In this document: positions 33,918 through 42,892 of the stretch, in pieces
Layout: each line of letters begins with the position of its first letter
Numbering within the stretch: the stretch's first letter is position 1
DNA from: Acidobacteriota bacterium
Lineage (GTDB): Bacteria; Acidobacteriota; Terriglobia; Bryobacterales; Bryobacteraceae
Length of the DNA: 64,000 nt
Reading direction: 5' to 3'
Assembly (NCBI GenBank): GCA_018268715.1
Contig: JAFDVZ010000005.1
Location: 186,001-250,000 of the forward strand
Program-made: the position numbers and the translations under genes
The notes under the pieces: model-generated
Told to the model about the DNA's origin: nothing
Seen by the model: the letters and a program-made list of their open reading frames with translations, nothing else
Database searches by the model: none

Positions 33918-34596
33918 CGCGCTCTTCGCCCTGGCGCTTCACTCGGCGACCGTCACCGGCCGCATCGAGTTGCGCGACTCGCGGGATAAGCGGGTCAAGG
34001 CCGGCGCGGACTACTCGGGCGTTGTAGTGTGGCTGACTCCCGTCGGAGCGTCCCACCCGGCGCCGCCCGGGCGCGGGCGGATCGTTCAGCAGAATAAGAC
34101 CTTCGTTCCCCATGTGCTGGCCGTGACGGTGGGCAGCACCGTGGATTTTCCTAACTACGATCCGATCTTCCACAACGCGTTTTCCAACTATAACGGCCAG
34201 TTATTCGACGTCGGGTTATACGCGCCCGGAAGTTCCCGCAGCGTCAAGTTCACCCGCGAAGGCGTAGTCAGGATATTCTGTAACATCCACTCGTCAATGA
34301 GCGCAGTCCTGCTGGTGCTCGCGACGCCTCACTTTGCAACGAGCGGGCGTGACGGTTCGTACCGGATTCCGAACGTCCCGCCCGGCGAGTATGTGCTGAA
34401 CCTGTTCCACGAGCGCACGGTTCAGGCCAACCTTGACAAGTTATCCCGCCGAATCACCGTCGCGTCCGATGACGCCGCGCTCGCGCCGATCGTCGTGTCG
34501 GAGAGTGGCTACCTGGCGATCCCTCACACAAACAAATATGGTCGGGAATACGGCCCTGAGCCGGCCGACAGCGCCTATCCGGGGGCTCGAAAGTAA
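33889..34596 (+). CDS. Cupredoxin-like (plastocyanin-type) copper protein
   Basis: 235 residues with a signal peptide (MISPWRICFSALFALALHS). The copper ligands of a type-1 site can be followed: His95 in PIFHNAF, Cys131 in RIFCNIHSSM, His134 and Met137 in the same loop. This Cys-x2-His-x2-Met spacing is that of short plastocyanin-like proteins often annotated as methylamine utilisation proteins. The C-terminal part (about 150-200, DGSYRIPNVPPGEYVLNLFHE) adds a carboxypeptidase-regulatory-like module. Likely a periplasmic electron carrier or copper-binding protein. It overlaps the porin gene and ends seven bases before the kinase gene. Confidence 0.82.
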   Translation: MISPWRICFSALFALALHSATVTGRIELRDSRDKRVKAGADYSGVVVWLTPVGASHPAPPGRGRIVQQNKTFVPHVLAVTVGSTVDFPNYDPIFHNAFSNYNGQLFDVGLYAPGSSRSVKFTREGVVRIFCNIHSSMSAVLLVLATPHFATSGRDGSYRIPNVPPGEYVLNLFHERTVQANLDKLSRRITVASDDAALAPIVVSESGYLAIPHTNKYGREYGPEPADSAYPGARK

Positions 34597-34602
34597 ACGC
34601 GC

Positions 34603-36270
34603 ATGTCCAAGTTGCTCTGGCGGATCCTGCTGGCCACCACCATGGCGCTTACGCTGCTGTTCGCCGTCATTGGCTGGATTTTGCAGGACCACTTCCTTCG
34701 CATCGCCACGCAGAGCCTTCAGGACGAAGTTAGCGCGAGTTTCCGTGCCTATGAGTCGCTGTGGCACGCCCGCGCCGACAAGTTGGCCTCCATCAGTAAG
34801 GTGCTGAGTTCGATGTCGGATGTGCGCGCAGCTTTTGGAACCGGCGACCAGGCGACTATCCGGGACTCGGCGGGCGAGTTATGGTCCAAGGTGTCAAGCG
34901 AGGGCGCGCTGTTCATAGTCACCGACCCGAAGGGCAGGGTGCTCGCCTGCCTGGGCGGCGACTGCGGCGCGATGCCGAGCCACATCGCCGCGGTCGAAAG
35001 CGCCAGTCCGCGGTTCCCCAAGCAGGCTTCGGGCTTCCTGGTTCAGGACGGGCGTCTGTTTCAAACCACCATTACCCCGGTCTATGTCGAATCGGGTCGC
35101 GGACCAGCGTTGCTCGACGTTTTAGTCGCTGGCTATATCGTCAGTCCGACGCTCGCCAGGGACTTCAAGGAAGCCACTGGCGGCAGCGACTTCGTGTTCA
35201 CGGCCCGGGGCGTGACGGTGGCCTCCACACTGCCGCCCGGCGGCGATCTGTCCGATTACTCGATGCTGTCGAAACCGCTGATGGACGTTGCGGGGCAGTC
35301 GATCGGCGAACTCCGGATCCTCCGGTCGTTCGAAGCGGCGCAGCGCAGGATTGCCGCCGTGCGCCGAGACATCGTACTCATCTGGCTGGCGGCGATGTGC
35401 GCCGGGTTCGCGCTCACCTGGAGCCTGGCGCGGCGCATCCTTCGGCCTGTCCAGGAGTTGGATCGCGCCGCCGCGGAGATTGGCCGGGGCAACTATCACG
35501 CCGAAATCGAAGTGAACAGCAGAGACGAACTGGGCCGGCTGGCGAAGACGTTCAACGCGATGTGCGCCTCAATCCGCCAGGCGCGCGAGGAGTTGATTCG
35601 CCAGGAGCGAATCTCCACCATCGGCCGGCTGTCGACGTCCATCGTGCATGACCTGCGCAATCCGCTGGCGGCCATCTACGGCGGCGCGGAGATGCTGGTG
35701 GACGACGAGTTATCGCCGGGCCAGGTGAAGCGTCTGGCGCTGAACATCTACCGCTCGTCGAGACGCGTTCAGGAGATGCTCCAGGACCTGTCGGACGTAA
35801 CTCGGGGTAAGACGCAGAGCGTCGAGTCATGCCGCCTGCTCGACGTAGTGAGGGCGGCCATCGAACCGTTCAGCGCCGCCGCCGAAACCAACCGCGTATC
35901 GGTGTCCTGCGACATAGCCGCCGACATCGAACTCCCGCTCGAACGCTCACGAATGGAGCGCGTGTTCGGCAACCTGATGAGCAACGCGATCGACGCCATG
36001 CCCAACGGCGGCCGCGTGCTGGTGACCGCCGAGCGTCAGGGTAACTCAGTGCTCGTGCGGTTCAACGACAACGGTCCTGGAATCTCGGAGACCATCGCAT
36101 CGCGCCTGTTCCAGCCGTTCGTCACGGCGAGCAAGAAGAACGGGCTGGGTCTCGGGTTGGCTCTGTCCCGCCAGACTGTACTCGATCATGGCGGCGATCT
36201 CTGGGTGCAGTCGAGTCCTGGCGCCGGCGCGACGTTCTTTGTCCGGCTTGTCACCGCTTCCGCCGGCTAA
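34603..36270 (+). CDS. Sensor histidine kinase with HAMP domain
   Basis: 555 residues. Membrane helices at about 7-27 and 256-278 flank an extracytoplasmic sensor domain (about 28-255) of dCache-like or double-PAS type. HAMP at about 279-332 (LARRILRPVQELDRAAAEIGRGNY), HisKA with phospho-acceptor His349 (STSIVHDLRNPLAAIYGG), then the HATPase domain with N box (RVFGNLMSNAIDAMPNGG), G1 (VRFNDNGPGI) and G2 (GLGLGLALSRQ). It is the natural partner of the OmpR-type regulator at 31548 in the same gene run. The signal is unknown; the adjoining cupredoxin and heme-binding proteins suggest redox or metal state, which is inference only. Confidence 0.93.
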   Translation: MSKLLWRILLATTMALTLLFAVIGWILQDHFLRIATQSLQDEVSASFRAYESLWHARADKLASISKVLSSMSDVRAAFGTGDQATIRDSAGELWSKVSSEGALFIVTDPKGRVLACLGGDCGAMPSHIAAVESASPRFPKQASGFLVQDGRLFQTTITPVYVESGRGPALLDVLVAGYIVSPTLARDFKEATGGSDFVFTARGVTVASTLPPGGDLSDYSMLSKPLMDVAGQSIGELRILRSFEAAQRRIAAVRRDIVLIWLAAMCAGFALTWSLARRILRPVQELDRAAAEIGRGNYHAEIEVNSRDELGRLAKTFNAMCASIRQAREELIRQERISTIGRLSTSIVHDLRNPLAAIYGGAEMLVDDELSPGQVKRLALNIYRSSRRVQEMLQDLSDVTRGKTQSVESCRLLDVVRAAIEPFSAAAETNRVSVSCDIAADIELPLERSRMERVFGNLMSNAIDAMPNGGRVLVTAERQGNSVLVRFNDNGPGISETIASRLFQPFVTASKKNGLGLGLALSRQTVLDHGGDLWVQSSPGAGATFFVRLVTASAG

Positions 36271-36341
36271 TTCACAAACCGTTTACAGCCTCGCGACGAC
36301 TTACAGGCCGCCTGCGCCCTACTATCGGACAGGATTCAGCC

Positions 36342-36821
36342 ATGCGAACTCACCTGTCCATTTCGTTCCTCCTCGTGATCGGAGCTCTTGCTCTATCCAT
36401 ACATCCGTCGAGGGTAAATCCGCCCGTCGAGCCGGCTCGCACCATCCAATCCGCCCTCGATCCGCCGCATGAAGTGATGCGGATTCTCGACCGCTCCTGC
36501 GCGGACTGTCATTCGAACCGCACCGTGTGGCCTTGGTACAGCCGGGTGCAGCCGATGGCCAGCCTGATCGGCCGCGACGTGGAGCAGGGCAGGGCGGCTA
36601 TGAACTTCTCCGAGTGGCCGGCCGGCGCCAAGGGCGCGGGTTTCCTGTTGGCTGCTTGCGCGGCGATGGACGCCGGAGTCATGCCGAAAAAGCCATATCG
36701 GATGATGCACCCGGACAAGGCTCCCACTCGGGAAGACATTCGCGTGGTGTGTTCGTGGTCGCGGGAACAGGCGCAACGTCAGATGACCCTGCGTCGCCGC
36801 GCCGAGGGAGCGGGGCAGTAA
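36342..36821 (+). CDS. Small heme-binding (c-type cytochrome-like) protein
   Basis: 159 residues with a signal peptide to about residue 22. A single heme motif CADCH is at 53-57 (DRSCADCHSNRTVWPWYSRVQPM), matching the family of haem-binding domain proteins whose WPWYS segment lies close to the heme. The distal ligand could be one of the Met residues in the later part. The stop codon falls inside the loop of a hairpin (36809-36830) that may serve as terminator. The gene follows the kinase at a distance of 71 bases and could belong to the same transcript. Confidence 0.85.
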   Translation: MRTHLSISFLLVIGALALSIHPSRVNPPVEPARTIQSALDPPHEVMRILDRSCADCHSNRTVWPWYSRVQPMASLIGRDVEQGRAAMNFSEWPAGAKGAGFLLAACAAMDAGVMPKKPYRMMHPDKAPTREDIRVVCSWSREQAQRQMTLRRRAEGAGQ

Positions 36822-36830
36822 CGCCCCGCT
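36809..36830 (+). terminator. Hairpin at the end of the heme-binding gene
   Basis: AGCGGGGC at 36809-36816 and GCCCCGCT at 36823-36830 form a perfect 8-bp stem with loop AGTAAC containing the stop codon. It is followed by a weakly T-rich stretch (AGTTGTTTTG). A plausible terminator for the plus-strand run. Confidence 0.55.
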
Positions 36831-36845
36831 AGTTGTTTTGCTGGT

Positions 36846-37403
36846 CTATCTCATCGCTCCTGGGAAGCACCGGGCCCCGGCGCCCGTACCCGGGTCAAAA
36901 CGGAGCACCGGTCCTTCCCACCCTCCGAAATCTATGGGCGACGACGGCCCGTACGTGTAGGTCTGGGTGTCGCGCGCCGCGATCACCTCCGCGCCGCTCC
37001 ACAACGCCAGTTCTCCCATGAAGCGCCGCCCGTCGCCCAGGGTGCCCGCGTTGCCCGCGCCCGTGTCGGCGGGCGCGCAGGCGTAGACAGTGATGCGGCG
37101 GATCAGGCCAGACCAGGCTCTCGTCAGAATGACATTGTTCAATGACAGGCCTTCCCGGCACAATTGCAGGCCGAATCCTCCCACCGGCCGGCCCGTGCAG
37201 ACGCTGGCGGCCATGTTCCAGTCGGCCTCGAACCCGTGGCACATAATCAGCAGTTCCCTCAGCCCGCCGACATCGCGCGCGTGCTGGGCCACCCAGCCGA
37301 CGCAGTGCTGGATGGACACTGTGGCGTCCACGTCATAGGTGTTTTCAACGATGGGCGGCGGCGTGCCCAGCAGCCGCTTGTCGTGTACGGTCATTCGCTC
37401 CAT
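36846..37403 (-). CDS. Caspase-fold-like protein (DUF4347/CHAT-like), uncharacterised
   Basis: 185 residues, no signal peptide. The sequence has a paired pattern seen in caspase-like domains: a hydrophobic strand ending in LLIMCHGF (His56-Gly57) and a later strand IRRITVYACAP (Cys109), with DGRRFMGELALWSGAEVIAARDTQTY after it, similar in wording to DUF4347 (LAQLTGADVAAS). In proteases of this fold the His and Cys form the catalytic dyad. The similarity is recognised by eye and is weak. No repeat region or partner gene typical of DUF4347 or CHAT proteins is next to it; the neighbours are the heme-binding gene (convergent) and CtpA. Confidence 0.45.
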   Translation of the reverse strand: MERMTVHDKRLLGTPPPIVENTYDVDATVSIQHCVGWVAQHARDVGGLRELLIMCHGFEADWNMAASVCTGRPVGGFGLQLCREGLSLNNVILTRAWSGLIRRITVYACAPADTGAGNAGTLGDGRRFMGELALWSGAEVIAARDTQTYTYGPSSPIDFGGWEGPVLRFDPGTGAGARCFPGAMR

Positions 37404-37476
37404 TTGGCGCTCCTCCGCGCCGGATAAAACCCGGCGACGAAAGGTAGTGACCGTACCCGTGCGACCGTTTCAAATG

Positions 37477-37505
37477 AAAAGGCCGGGCGCCTTTCGGGCC
37501 CGGCC
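37477..37505 (-). terminator. Rho-independent terminator
   Basis: The stem GGCCGGGC/GCCCGGCC lies at 37481-37505 and, read on the minus strand, is followed by TTTT at 37480-37477 and a further T-rich stretch. It lies 25 bases after the CtpA stop codon. Confidence 0.8.
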
Positions 37506-37530
37506 TGCGTAACTGAACCTACGCGTCGAA

Positions 37531-39126
37531 CTAGCGGTTGAGGCGCTGGACCATCATCTTCTTGGCGCTCTCAAGCAAGCCCTTGGCCTTGGGCAGCGCA
37601 TCGATGGCCTTGGTGATTTCCGGGTCATCCTCGACGGCGGCGCGGTCAGCCTCTTCCTTGCTGAAGGCCGTGATGTACATCTCGTGCTTCATCGTGGTCT
37701 TCAGCCAGTCGCGGTTTTCGGTAAACTCCGCCTCGGTGAACTCCACGTTGTTCTTCAGCATGAAGTCATGCATCTCATTCAACGTGCCTTCATCCACCGT
37801 CCAGCCCTTCGGCAGACTGGCCTTTTCCTTGCTCCCGAAGTACTTGCCGGTGAAGCGGAAGAAGACATCCTTGCGCAGGGCTTCGGTCTGGAACTTGTTC
37901 AGCTTCGGAGCCGTGTACTTCTCATCCGGCGTGATCCCGCCGCCGCCGTACACCGTGCGGCCCGCGTCGGTCATCTTCACGTCGAGCGGGTTCTTCTGGT
38001 CCTGGTTGCGATGGTAGTAGTAATCGAGGAACGAGATGTGCGAGTAGTCGCGCTGGATCAGTCGGCCGCTCGGCGTGTAGTAGTGATACGTTGTCAGCGC
38101 CAGGCCGGTGTTCTCCGACAGCGGATACACCGTCTGCACCAGACCCTTGCCAAAAGTATTCTCGCCGAGAATCCAGCCGCGATCGTGATCCTGCAAGGCG
38201 CCGGCGACGATCTCGGCGGCCGAGGCGGAGTAGCGATTCACCACCACCACGATCGGATAGTCGCGCCCGCCGTTGCCGCGCCGCGCGTAGTAGGGCTTCT
38301 CAGCCGAGCCGCGGCCGCGTTGCGACACCACTACGTCGTTCTTCTTCAGGAAATGCCCGGCCACATCGACGCCCTCGTTCAGCAGGCCGCCCGGGTTGGC
38401 GCGAAGGTCCAGGATCAGCCCCTTGATGTTGCCTTCGCCCAGCTTCTTCAACCCGTCCTCCAACTCACGGCTGGTGGTTTCGCCGAACTGCGTGATCTGG
38501 GTGTAGGCGATGCCGGGGCGAATCCAGAACGGCTCCATCACGCTGGCCCGGTTGATCTCGTCGCGCACCACGTCGAAGGTGATCGAGTGGTCCACTCCCT
38601 CTCGGCTGATGACGATCTGGACGTGGGTGCCTCGGGGGCCCTTCAGCAGGTCGGCGACCTCGGAGGTCGACAGCCCGTCGGTCTTCTTGTCGTTCACCTC
38701 GACGATCGTATCGGCCGGCCGGATACCCGCCTTATAGGCTGGCGAACCGCCGAATGGCGACACCACGATGGTCTTGCCGTTGCGATTGGCCACCGTCATT
38801 CCGACGCCGTAATAGTGCCCCTTCTGGTCTTCCTTCAGGAGCTGGAAGTCTCGCGGATCGAAGAAGTTGGAGTGCGGGTCGAGAGTCCGCAGCATGCCCG
38901 GAATCGCGCCCTTGTAGATCGCCTTGTCGGCTGCCACCTTGTCGGCGAAGTTCTCCTCGATCAGGTCATAGACCTTGGTGAACGATTTCAGGCTGCCCTT
39001 GATGTCGTCCTCGGGTCCGGCGGCGGCCGCCAGGGACACGCCCTCGGGGCCAAACAGGCCTCCCAGGACGGAGCAGAGCAAGATGAACAACGGAACGAAC
39101 ACGAAGGTTCGGCGGCGCGACGGCAT
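37531..39126 (-). CDS. S41-family C-terminal processing peptidase (CtpA-like)
   Basis: 531 residues. Signal peptide or anchor at about residues 7-37, N-terminal helical part, a PDZ domain (about 100-185, with VVSPFGGSPAYKAGIRPADTIVEVNDKKTDGLS) and the S41 catalytic domain with Ser302 in SASAAE and Lys327 in FGKG. The family normally has SASASE, so the alanine before the Glu is a conservative change. The enzyme trims proteins at their C-terminus in the periplasm. RBS GGGAGGA lies before the ATG at 39126 and an extended -10 lies at 39162-39154. The gene has its own terminator, so it is probably monocistronic. Confidence 0.95.
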   Translation of the reverse strand: MPSRRRTFVFVPLFILLCSVLGGLFGPEGVSLAAAAGPEDDIKGSLKSFTKVYDLIEENFADKVAADKAIYKGAIPGMLRTLDPHSNFFDPRDFQLLKEDQKGHYYGVGMTVANRNGKTIVVSPFGGSPAYKAGIRPADTIVEVNDKKTDGLSTSEVADLLKGPRGTHVQIVISREGVDHSITFDVVRDEINRASVMEPFWIRPGIAYTQITQFGETTSRELEDGLKKLGEGNIKGLILDLRANPGGLLNEGVDVAGHFLKKNDVVVSQRGRGSAEKPYYARRGNGGRDYPIVVVVNRYSASAAEIVAGALQDHDRGWILGENTFGKGLVQTVYPLSENTGLALTTYHYYTPSGRLIQRDYSHISFLDYYYHRNQDQKNPLDVKMTDAGRTVYGGGGITPDEKYTAPKLNKFQTEALRKDVFFRFTGKYFGSKEKASLPKGWTVDEGTLNEMHDFMLKNNVEFTEAEFTENRDWLKTTMKHEMYITAFSKEEADRAAVEDDPEITKAIDALPKAKGLLESAKKMMVQRLNR

Positions 39127-39153
39127 TCGGGATCAGGTCCTCCCAGCTACCTC

Positions 39154-39162
39154 AGTATATCA
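39154..39162 (-). promoter_or_regulatory. Extended -10 promoter of ctpA-like gene
   Basis: Minus-strand TG-A-TATACT at 39162-39154, a close match to the extended -10 consensus, 28 bases before the start codon. No clear -35. Confidence 0.4.
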
Positions 39163-39322
39163 GCGAAGTCATTCCCGGCCACGGTCCGAATCCGCCGAAT
39201 GTCCCGTAGTTCGAGAAACTTGCGGTGGTAGTGGCCTCCGGGGAGAGGCTCGCTGACAGATTAGACGAGCGAAGGGGGCGAAACGGTCCGAGGAATTCTC
39301 CCCGATCCGCGCCGCCTCGTTG

Positions 39323-41917
39323 TCAGAACACGTAGCCTAACTCGACCCGGTAGCTGCGGGGCGAGACAAAGTGTGTGCCGTTGAACGTCGACAGAAAATT
39401 GTAGACCGCCACTTCGTTGGTCAGGTTGGTGGCCGACAGTTGCAGCGTCCACCGATGTCCTTCCTTTGTTCTCAACAGGTTATCGGTGCCCACCGCCAGG
39501 TCGAACAGGTGCCGCGGCGCGATGCGCGGCGGGTGGGTGTCCGCGTTGGCGGTTCCCTCGGCGGGAATTCGGATCAGCGCCGCGCCGAACGACGCGTTGG
39601 CCGGGCAGGAGCTGAGCGGCGCCGCCGGCGTCGCCATCTGGCCGCCGCAATAGAGACCGATGCTCCACTGCTGCCACCCCGTCAGCGCCAGCGCCGAATC
39701 GCGATCCTCGACGGCGCCCGCCACCATCCCGCTGTCGTAGCGCCAGGTGAAGCTGAACCACAGCCCGTCCTTGCCCCTTTGATAGCGAGCCTGAGTGGAT
39801 TGCTGGAACGCCTGGTCATGATCGATGCGGAAGACGCTCGCGTCAATCGGCGAGTTGAAGATCAGTCCGCCGTTTTCCGGACCGAAGAAGCGCGCCCGCG
39901 TATGTCCGAAGGTCGTGAAGGCGCTGAAACCGTGGTAGGCGGCGAAGTTGACTCGCGCCGAAAAGCCGTCGATCTTCGATTTGCGCCACTCAATGGGAAA
40001 CTGGATCGGCGAATCGAACAGCGTGTCGAAGTCGAAGGCGTTGCGCGTGTACTTCCAGAAATAGTCCCCGTCCAGGCTCAGGAACCGGCCGAGACCCTGC
40101 TGAAAGCCCGCGTTGTACTGGTTGCGCGACCCCGGCTTCAGCGGCTGCGCCCCATAGGCGCCGAACGTGTTGGCGGCGAGGCCGCCCGATCCCGTGGCGC
40201 TCGAAAGCACCAGGTTCTCGTTGTACGGCGTCTCGAAAAATCGCGCGTAGGAGGCGCGCACCACCGTGGCGGTGCGCTTGTGCAGGTACGATACGCCAAC
40301 GCGCGGCTGCAGGCCCTCGGCGCTGCTCAGCCCGCGATAGATGTCTTCCCGCAGCCCGGCCTGCACCGTCAGGGTCTTGAAAGTGATGGTGTCCTGGACG
40401 AAGAATGCGGCCTGGTTGACGTCGGCCGCGCCGCGATAGGTGAACAGCCGTCCGCCGCGGCTCAGGTCAAACGGGACCAGGCCAGCTTGCAGTCCCGGGT
40501 TCGCCGAGTACCCGGCCGCGGCGCAACGGTCCGGGTTGGTGACGCCCGGCGCGATCACCGGACTTTCGTCGCTTGCGACGCACACCGCGTTGAACAGCGG
40601 ATCGGTCAGGCCCAGGTTGAAGGTCTCGTTCAGGTGGTAGCGCATCACCTGAACACCGGCCTTCAGGTTGTGGACTCCCTTGACGTACGCCAGGTCCGCC
40701 TTGAAGCCGAAGTTCCTTAGATCTCGGCTCTGCGACACTGTCGCGGGACTATCGGCGAACGGATCGCGGCTGGGATAGTAGCGCACTTCGTCCTCGCGAT
40801 AGAACGGCGACACGGTCAGCGCCGTGGTGGGGCTGAACAGATGCACCCAGCCCGGCGCGACGTTGTAGGTGCGCACCATCTGGCGCTGGTCCTGTGAGGC
40901 GTTGGCCTGATCGTACGTGTTGGGAATCTGGAACCAGGAGCGGCCCATGAACAGGTTCAGGTGGGTGGCGTCCTTCTCGTTCGGAGACCAGTCCAGGCGG
41001 TCGAAAAACTGCTGGTTGTTGCCCACGTCGTGCATGGGCGCAAACTGCGGGGAATCCAGATACCGGCCGGAGCGCGTCACGTTGGCCACGATAAAATTGC
41101 CCCACTTCTCTCCGCCCCAGCCGACCGCCGCGTTCTCCGACGCCGTGCCGAACGAACCGTAGGACGCCGTGACATTACCGAAAGGCTTTCGAGCCCCCAT
41201 GCCGGACCGCGTGATCGCCGTCACCACCATGGAAGCCTTGTCGCCATACTCGGCGAGCGCCGCGCCCGTGGTGACTTCGAACGATCCAATCGCGTTCAGC
41301 GGCATCTGGTTGGTGAACTGTTTGCTCTGCTGGTCGCTGATGGGCTGATTATCCACGGAAAAGCCGGTCTCGGCGTGGTCCCCCAGAGGGTGGAAGAATC
41401 CGTTGGAGTCCGCCACCACACCTGGAGAACTCATGGTGATGGCGTCGCTGATGCCCGCTCCCGGAGTGCGGCTGGGAAGCTTGGCGAGCAGTTCCCGATC
41501 CAGGTCGACATGCGCCGAAGGCACGCTCTCCACCATATCGGTGGCCTCTGAGTGCACCTCCACCGTCTCTTTGCTTTCGACGAGGGGCAGGACGATCTTC
41601 ACCAACACGGGCACGGAAGCGCGCACCGTCACGTCCTGCGACTGCGTCTGGAACCCCGCTGCGGAAACCTCAACGTGATACACGTTCGGTGGGACGCCGG
41701 TCAGTCGCACCACCCCATTCGCCCCGGTCTGTGGCTCGCGGCTGAAATGCGATGCGCGATTTTCCACCTTCACCGCCGCCCCAGCCAACACAGCGCCGGA
41801 TGGATCCGCCACCGTCACTTCAATCGTCCCTGCGTTCCCCGCAGCGGCCTGAGCCGGGGGCGTTGCGCCCGCGGCGAGCCACGGCGAAAACAGCAGGATG
41901 AGCAGAAAGCCCTTCAC
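39323..41917 (-). CDS. TonB-dependent receptor with carboxypeptidase-regulatory-like domain
   Basis: 864 residues. I choose the GTG at 41917 because a strong ribosome binding site (AGGGAGGAC) sits just before it and a signal peptide (VKGFLLILLFSPWLAAGA) follows; the longer frame from 42022 has neither. The N-terminal Ig fold (about 30-110, IEVTVADPSGAVLAGAAVKVENRASHFSREPQTGANGVVRLTGVPPNVYHVEVSAAGFQ) is followed by a plug (about 125-250) and a 22-strand type barrel ending YRVELGYVF. Upstream by 64 bases lies a small Cys/His protein that resembles DUF2946, a family often linked to copper genes, so the receptor may handle a metal chelate; this is inference from context. Confidence 0.9.
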   Translation of the reverse strand: MKGFLLILLFSPWLAAGATPPAQAAAGNAGTIEVTVADPSGAVLAGAAVKVENRASHFSREPQTGANGVVRLTGVPPNVYHVEVSAAGFQTQSQDVTVRASVPVLVKIVLPLVESKETVEVHSEATDMVESVPSAHVDLDRELLAKLPSRTPGAGISDAITMSSPGVVADSNGFFHPLGDHAETGFSVDNQPISDQQSKQFTNQMPLNAIGSFEVTTGAALAEYGDKASMVVTAITRSGMGARKPFGNVTASYGSFGTASENAAVGWGGEKWGNFIVANVTRSGRYLDSPQFAPMHDVGNNQQFFDRLDWSPNEKDATHLNLFMGRSWFQIPNTYDQANASQDQRQMVRTYNVAPGWVHLFSPTTALTVSPFYREDEVRYYPSRDPFADSPATVSQSRDLRNFGFKADLAYVKGVHNLKAGVQVMRYHLNETFNLGLTDPLFNAVCVASDESPVIAPGVTNPDRCAAAGYSANPGLQAGLVPFDLSRGGRLFTYRGAADVNQAAFFVQDTITFKTLTVQAGLREDIYRGLSSAEGLQPRVGVSYLHKRTATVVRASYARFFETPYNENLVLSSATGSGGLAANTFGAYGAQPLKPGSRNQYNAGFQQGLGRFLSLDGDYFWKYTRNAFDFDTLFDSPIQFPIEWRKSKIDGFSARVNFAAYHGFSAFTTFGHTRARFFGPENGGLIFNSPIDASVFRIDHDQAFQQSTQARYQRGKDGLWFSFTWRYDSGMVAGAVEDRDSALALTGWQQWSIGLYCGGQMATPAAPLSSCPANASFGAALIRIPAEGTANADTHPPRIAPRHLFDLAVGTDNLLRTKEGHRWTLQLSATNLTNEVAVYNFLSTFNGTHFVSPRSYRVELGYVF

Positions 41918-41981
41918 ACTGTCCTCCCTGATCTTTGAAAACTCCACCCACGACCCGGCATCGCCCGGGCCAGCACGGAAA

Positions 41982-42251
41982 TTAACAGAGAACAGGGGGA
42001 CCGCGGGGATCGGCCGGTCCACAGGAGAAATCGACGATCCGCGACCGCGACTCGATGGGAGCGCTCCACTGCTCGACGGCGGGGGCGGGAACCTGGATCG
42101 CTTCCGCGCCCGGCGTCAGCGGAAGATGCGCCGTGGCGCACACTTCGCACTGGCGTTGCGAGTGGCCGTGAAGGGGGCTGAGCGCGACCGTGGAGAGCGA
42201 GAAATGGCAGACCAGCGCCACGAGCGCACACAACACCCGCAGCCGAGTCAT
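41982..42251 (-). CDS. Small exported protein resembling DUF2946
   Basis: 89 residues from the ATG at 42251 (a longer frame begins at 42419 but lacks the signal peptide at its start). Hydrophobic segment at about residues 4-24, then HGHSQRQCEVCATAH with paired Cys and His, a Pro/Ala-rich middle, and RGPP at the end, which is the usual end of DUF2946 proteins. Those proteins often precede a TonB receptor in metal (mainly copper) loci, as here, 64 bases upstream of the receptor gene and probably in one transcript. The function is not established. Confidence 0.6.
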   Translation of the reverse strand: MTRLRVLCALVALVCHFSLSTVALSPLHGHSQRQCEVCATAHLPLTPGAEAIQVPAPAVEQWSAPIESRSRIVDFSCGPADPRGPPVLC

Positions 42252-42460
42252 CGCCAACTTCGTCTTCCTGTCTAGATTATGCCGGATGCCCCGATCCTCA
42301 TCAAACGGACGGCCGCGAAATCGCAGCCTTCTGCAATAGACTACGCAGCCGGCCGGCTGGAGGTTACCGGAGCGCCGCGAAAGCGCCTCCAACGGGGAGG
42401 CCCGCCGGGGCGCTATCATCGTCAGAACGACGGCGCCCGCGGCCGGGCGCGCGAGTCCAG

Positions 42461-42892
42461 ATGCCGAGATACTTCACCCTAGCTCAAGCCGAACGTCTGC
42501 TGCCGAAGATCGAACGCGCCATGCGGCGTGCGCTCGAACTGGCGGAACTCCACCAGAAGGCCGAATCGGGCCTTCAGGACACCCTGCGTCGGCTCTCGAT
42601 GCTGGGCGGCGCGGTGGCCGACCGGCGAGCCATCTCCGAACTCAAGGACCGCCGCGATCAGGCCGCCGCCCAGGTGAACGACGTCATCTCGGAAATCCAC
42701 GGCCAGGGCTGCCAGGTGAAGGATCTCCGGCTGGGCCTGGTGGACTTCCCGACCCTCTACCGGGGCGACGAAGTCCTGTTGTGCTGGCGATTCGGCGAAG
42801 AGCGCATCGCCTATTGGCACGGGCTCGAAGAAGGGTTCCGCGGCCGCAAACCGCTGGATCAGGACTTCCTGGACAACCACAGCGGCGGCTAA
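42461..42892 (+). CDS. DUF2203 protein
   Basis: 143 residues. Matches the DUF2203 family: the start PRYFTLAQAERLLPKIERAMRRALEL, a long helical region (about residues 10-75), the segment GCQVKDLRLGLVDFPTLYRGDEVLLCWRFGEERIAYWHGLEEGF and the C-terminal RKPLDQDFLDNH. DUF2203 proteins are conserved in several bacterial phyla and have no known role. Cytoplasmic. The stop overlaps the convergent VWA gene by four bases. No partner gene that would hint at function is apparent. Confidence 0.93.
   Translation: MPRYFTLAQAERLLPKIERAMRRALELAELHQKAESGLQDTLRRLSMLGGAVADRRAISELKDRRDQAAAQVNDVISEIHGQGCQVKDLRLGLVDFPTLYRGDEVLLCWRFGEERIAYWHGLEEGFRGRKPLDQDFLDNHSGG

Noticed and set aside
37684-39231. 515-residue plus-strand frame
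   Set aside because: Antisense to the CtpA-type protease, which has full catalytic motifs, signal peptide and RBS.
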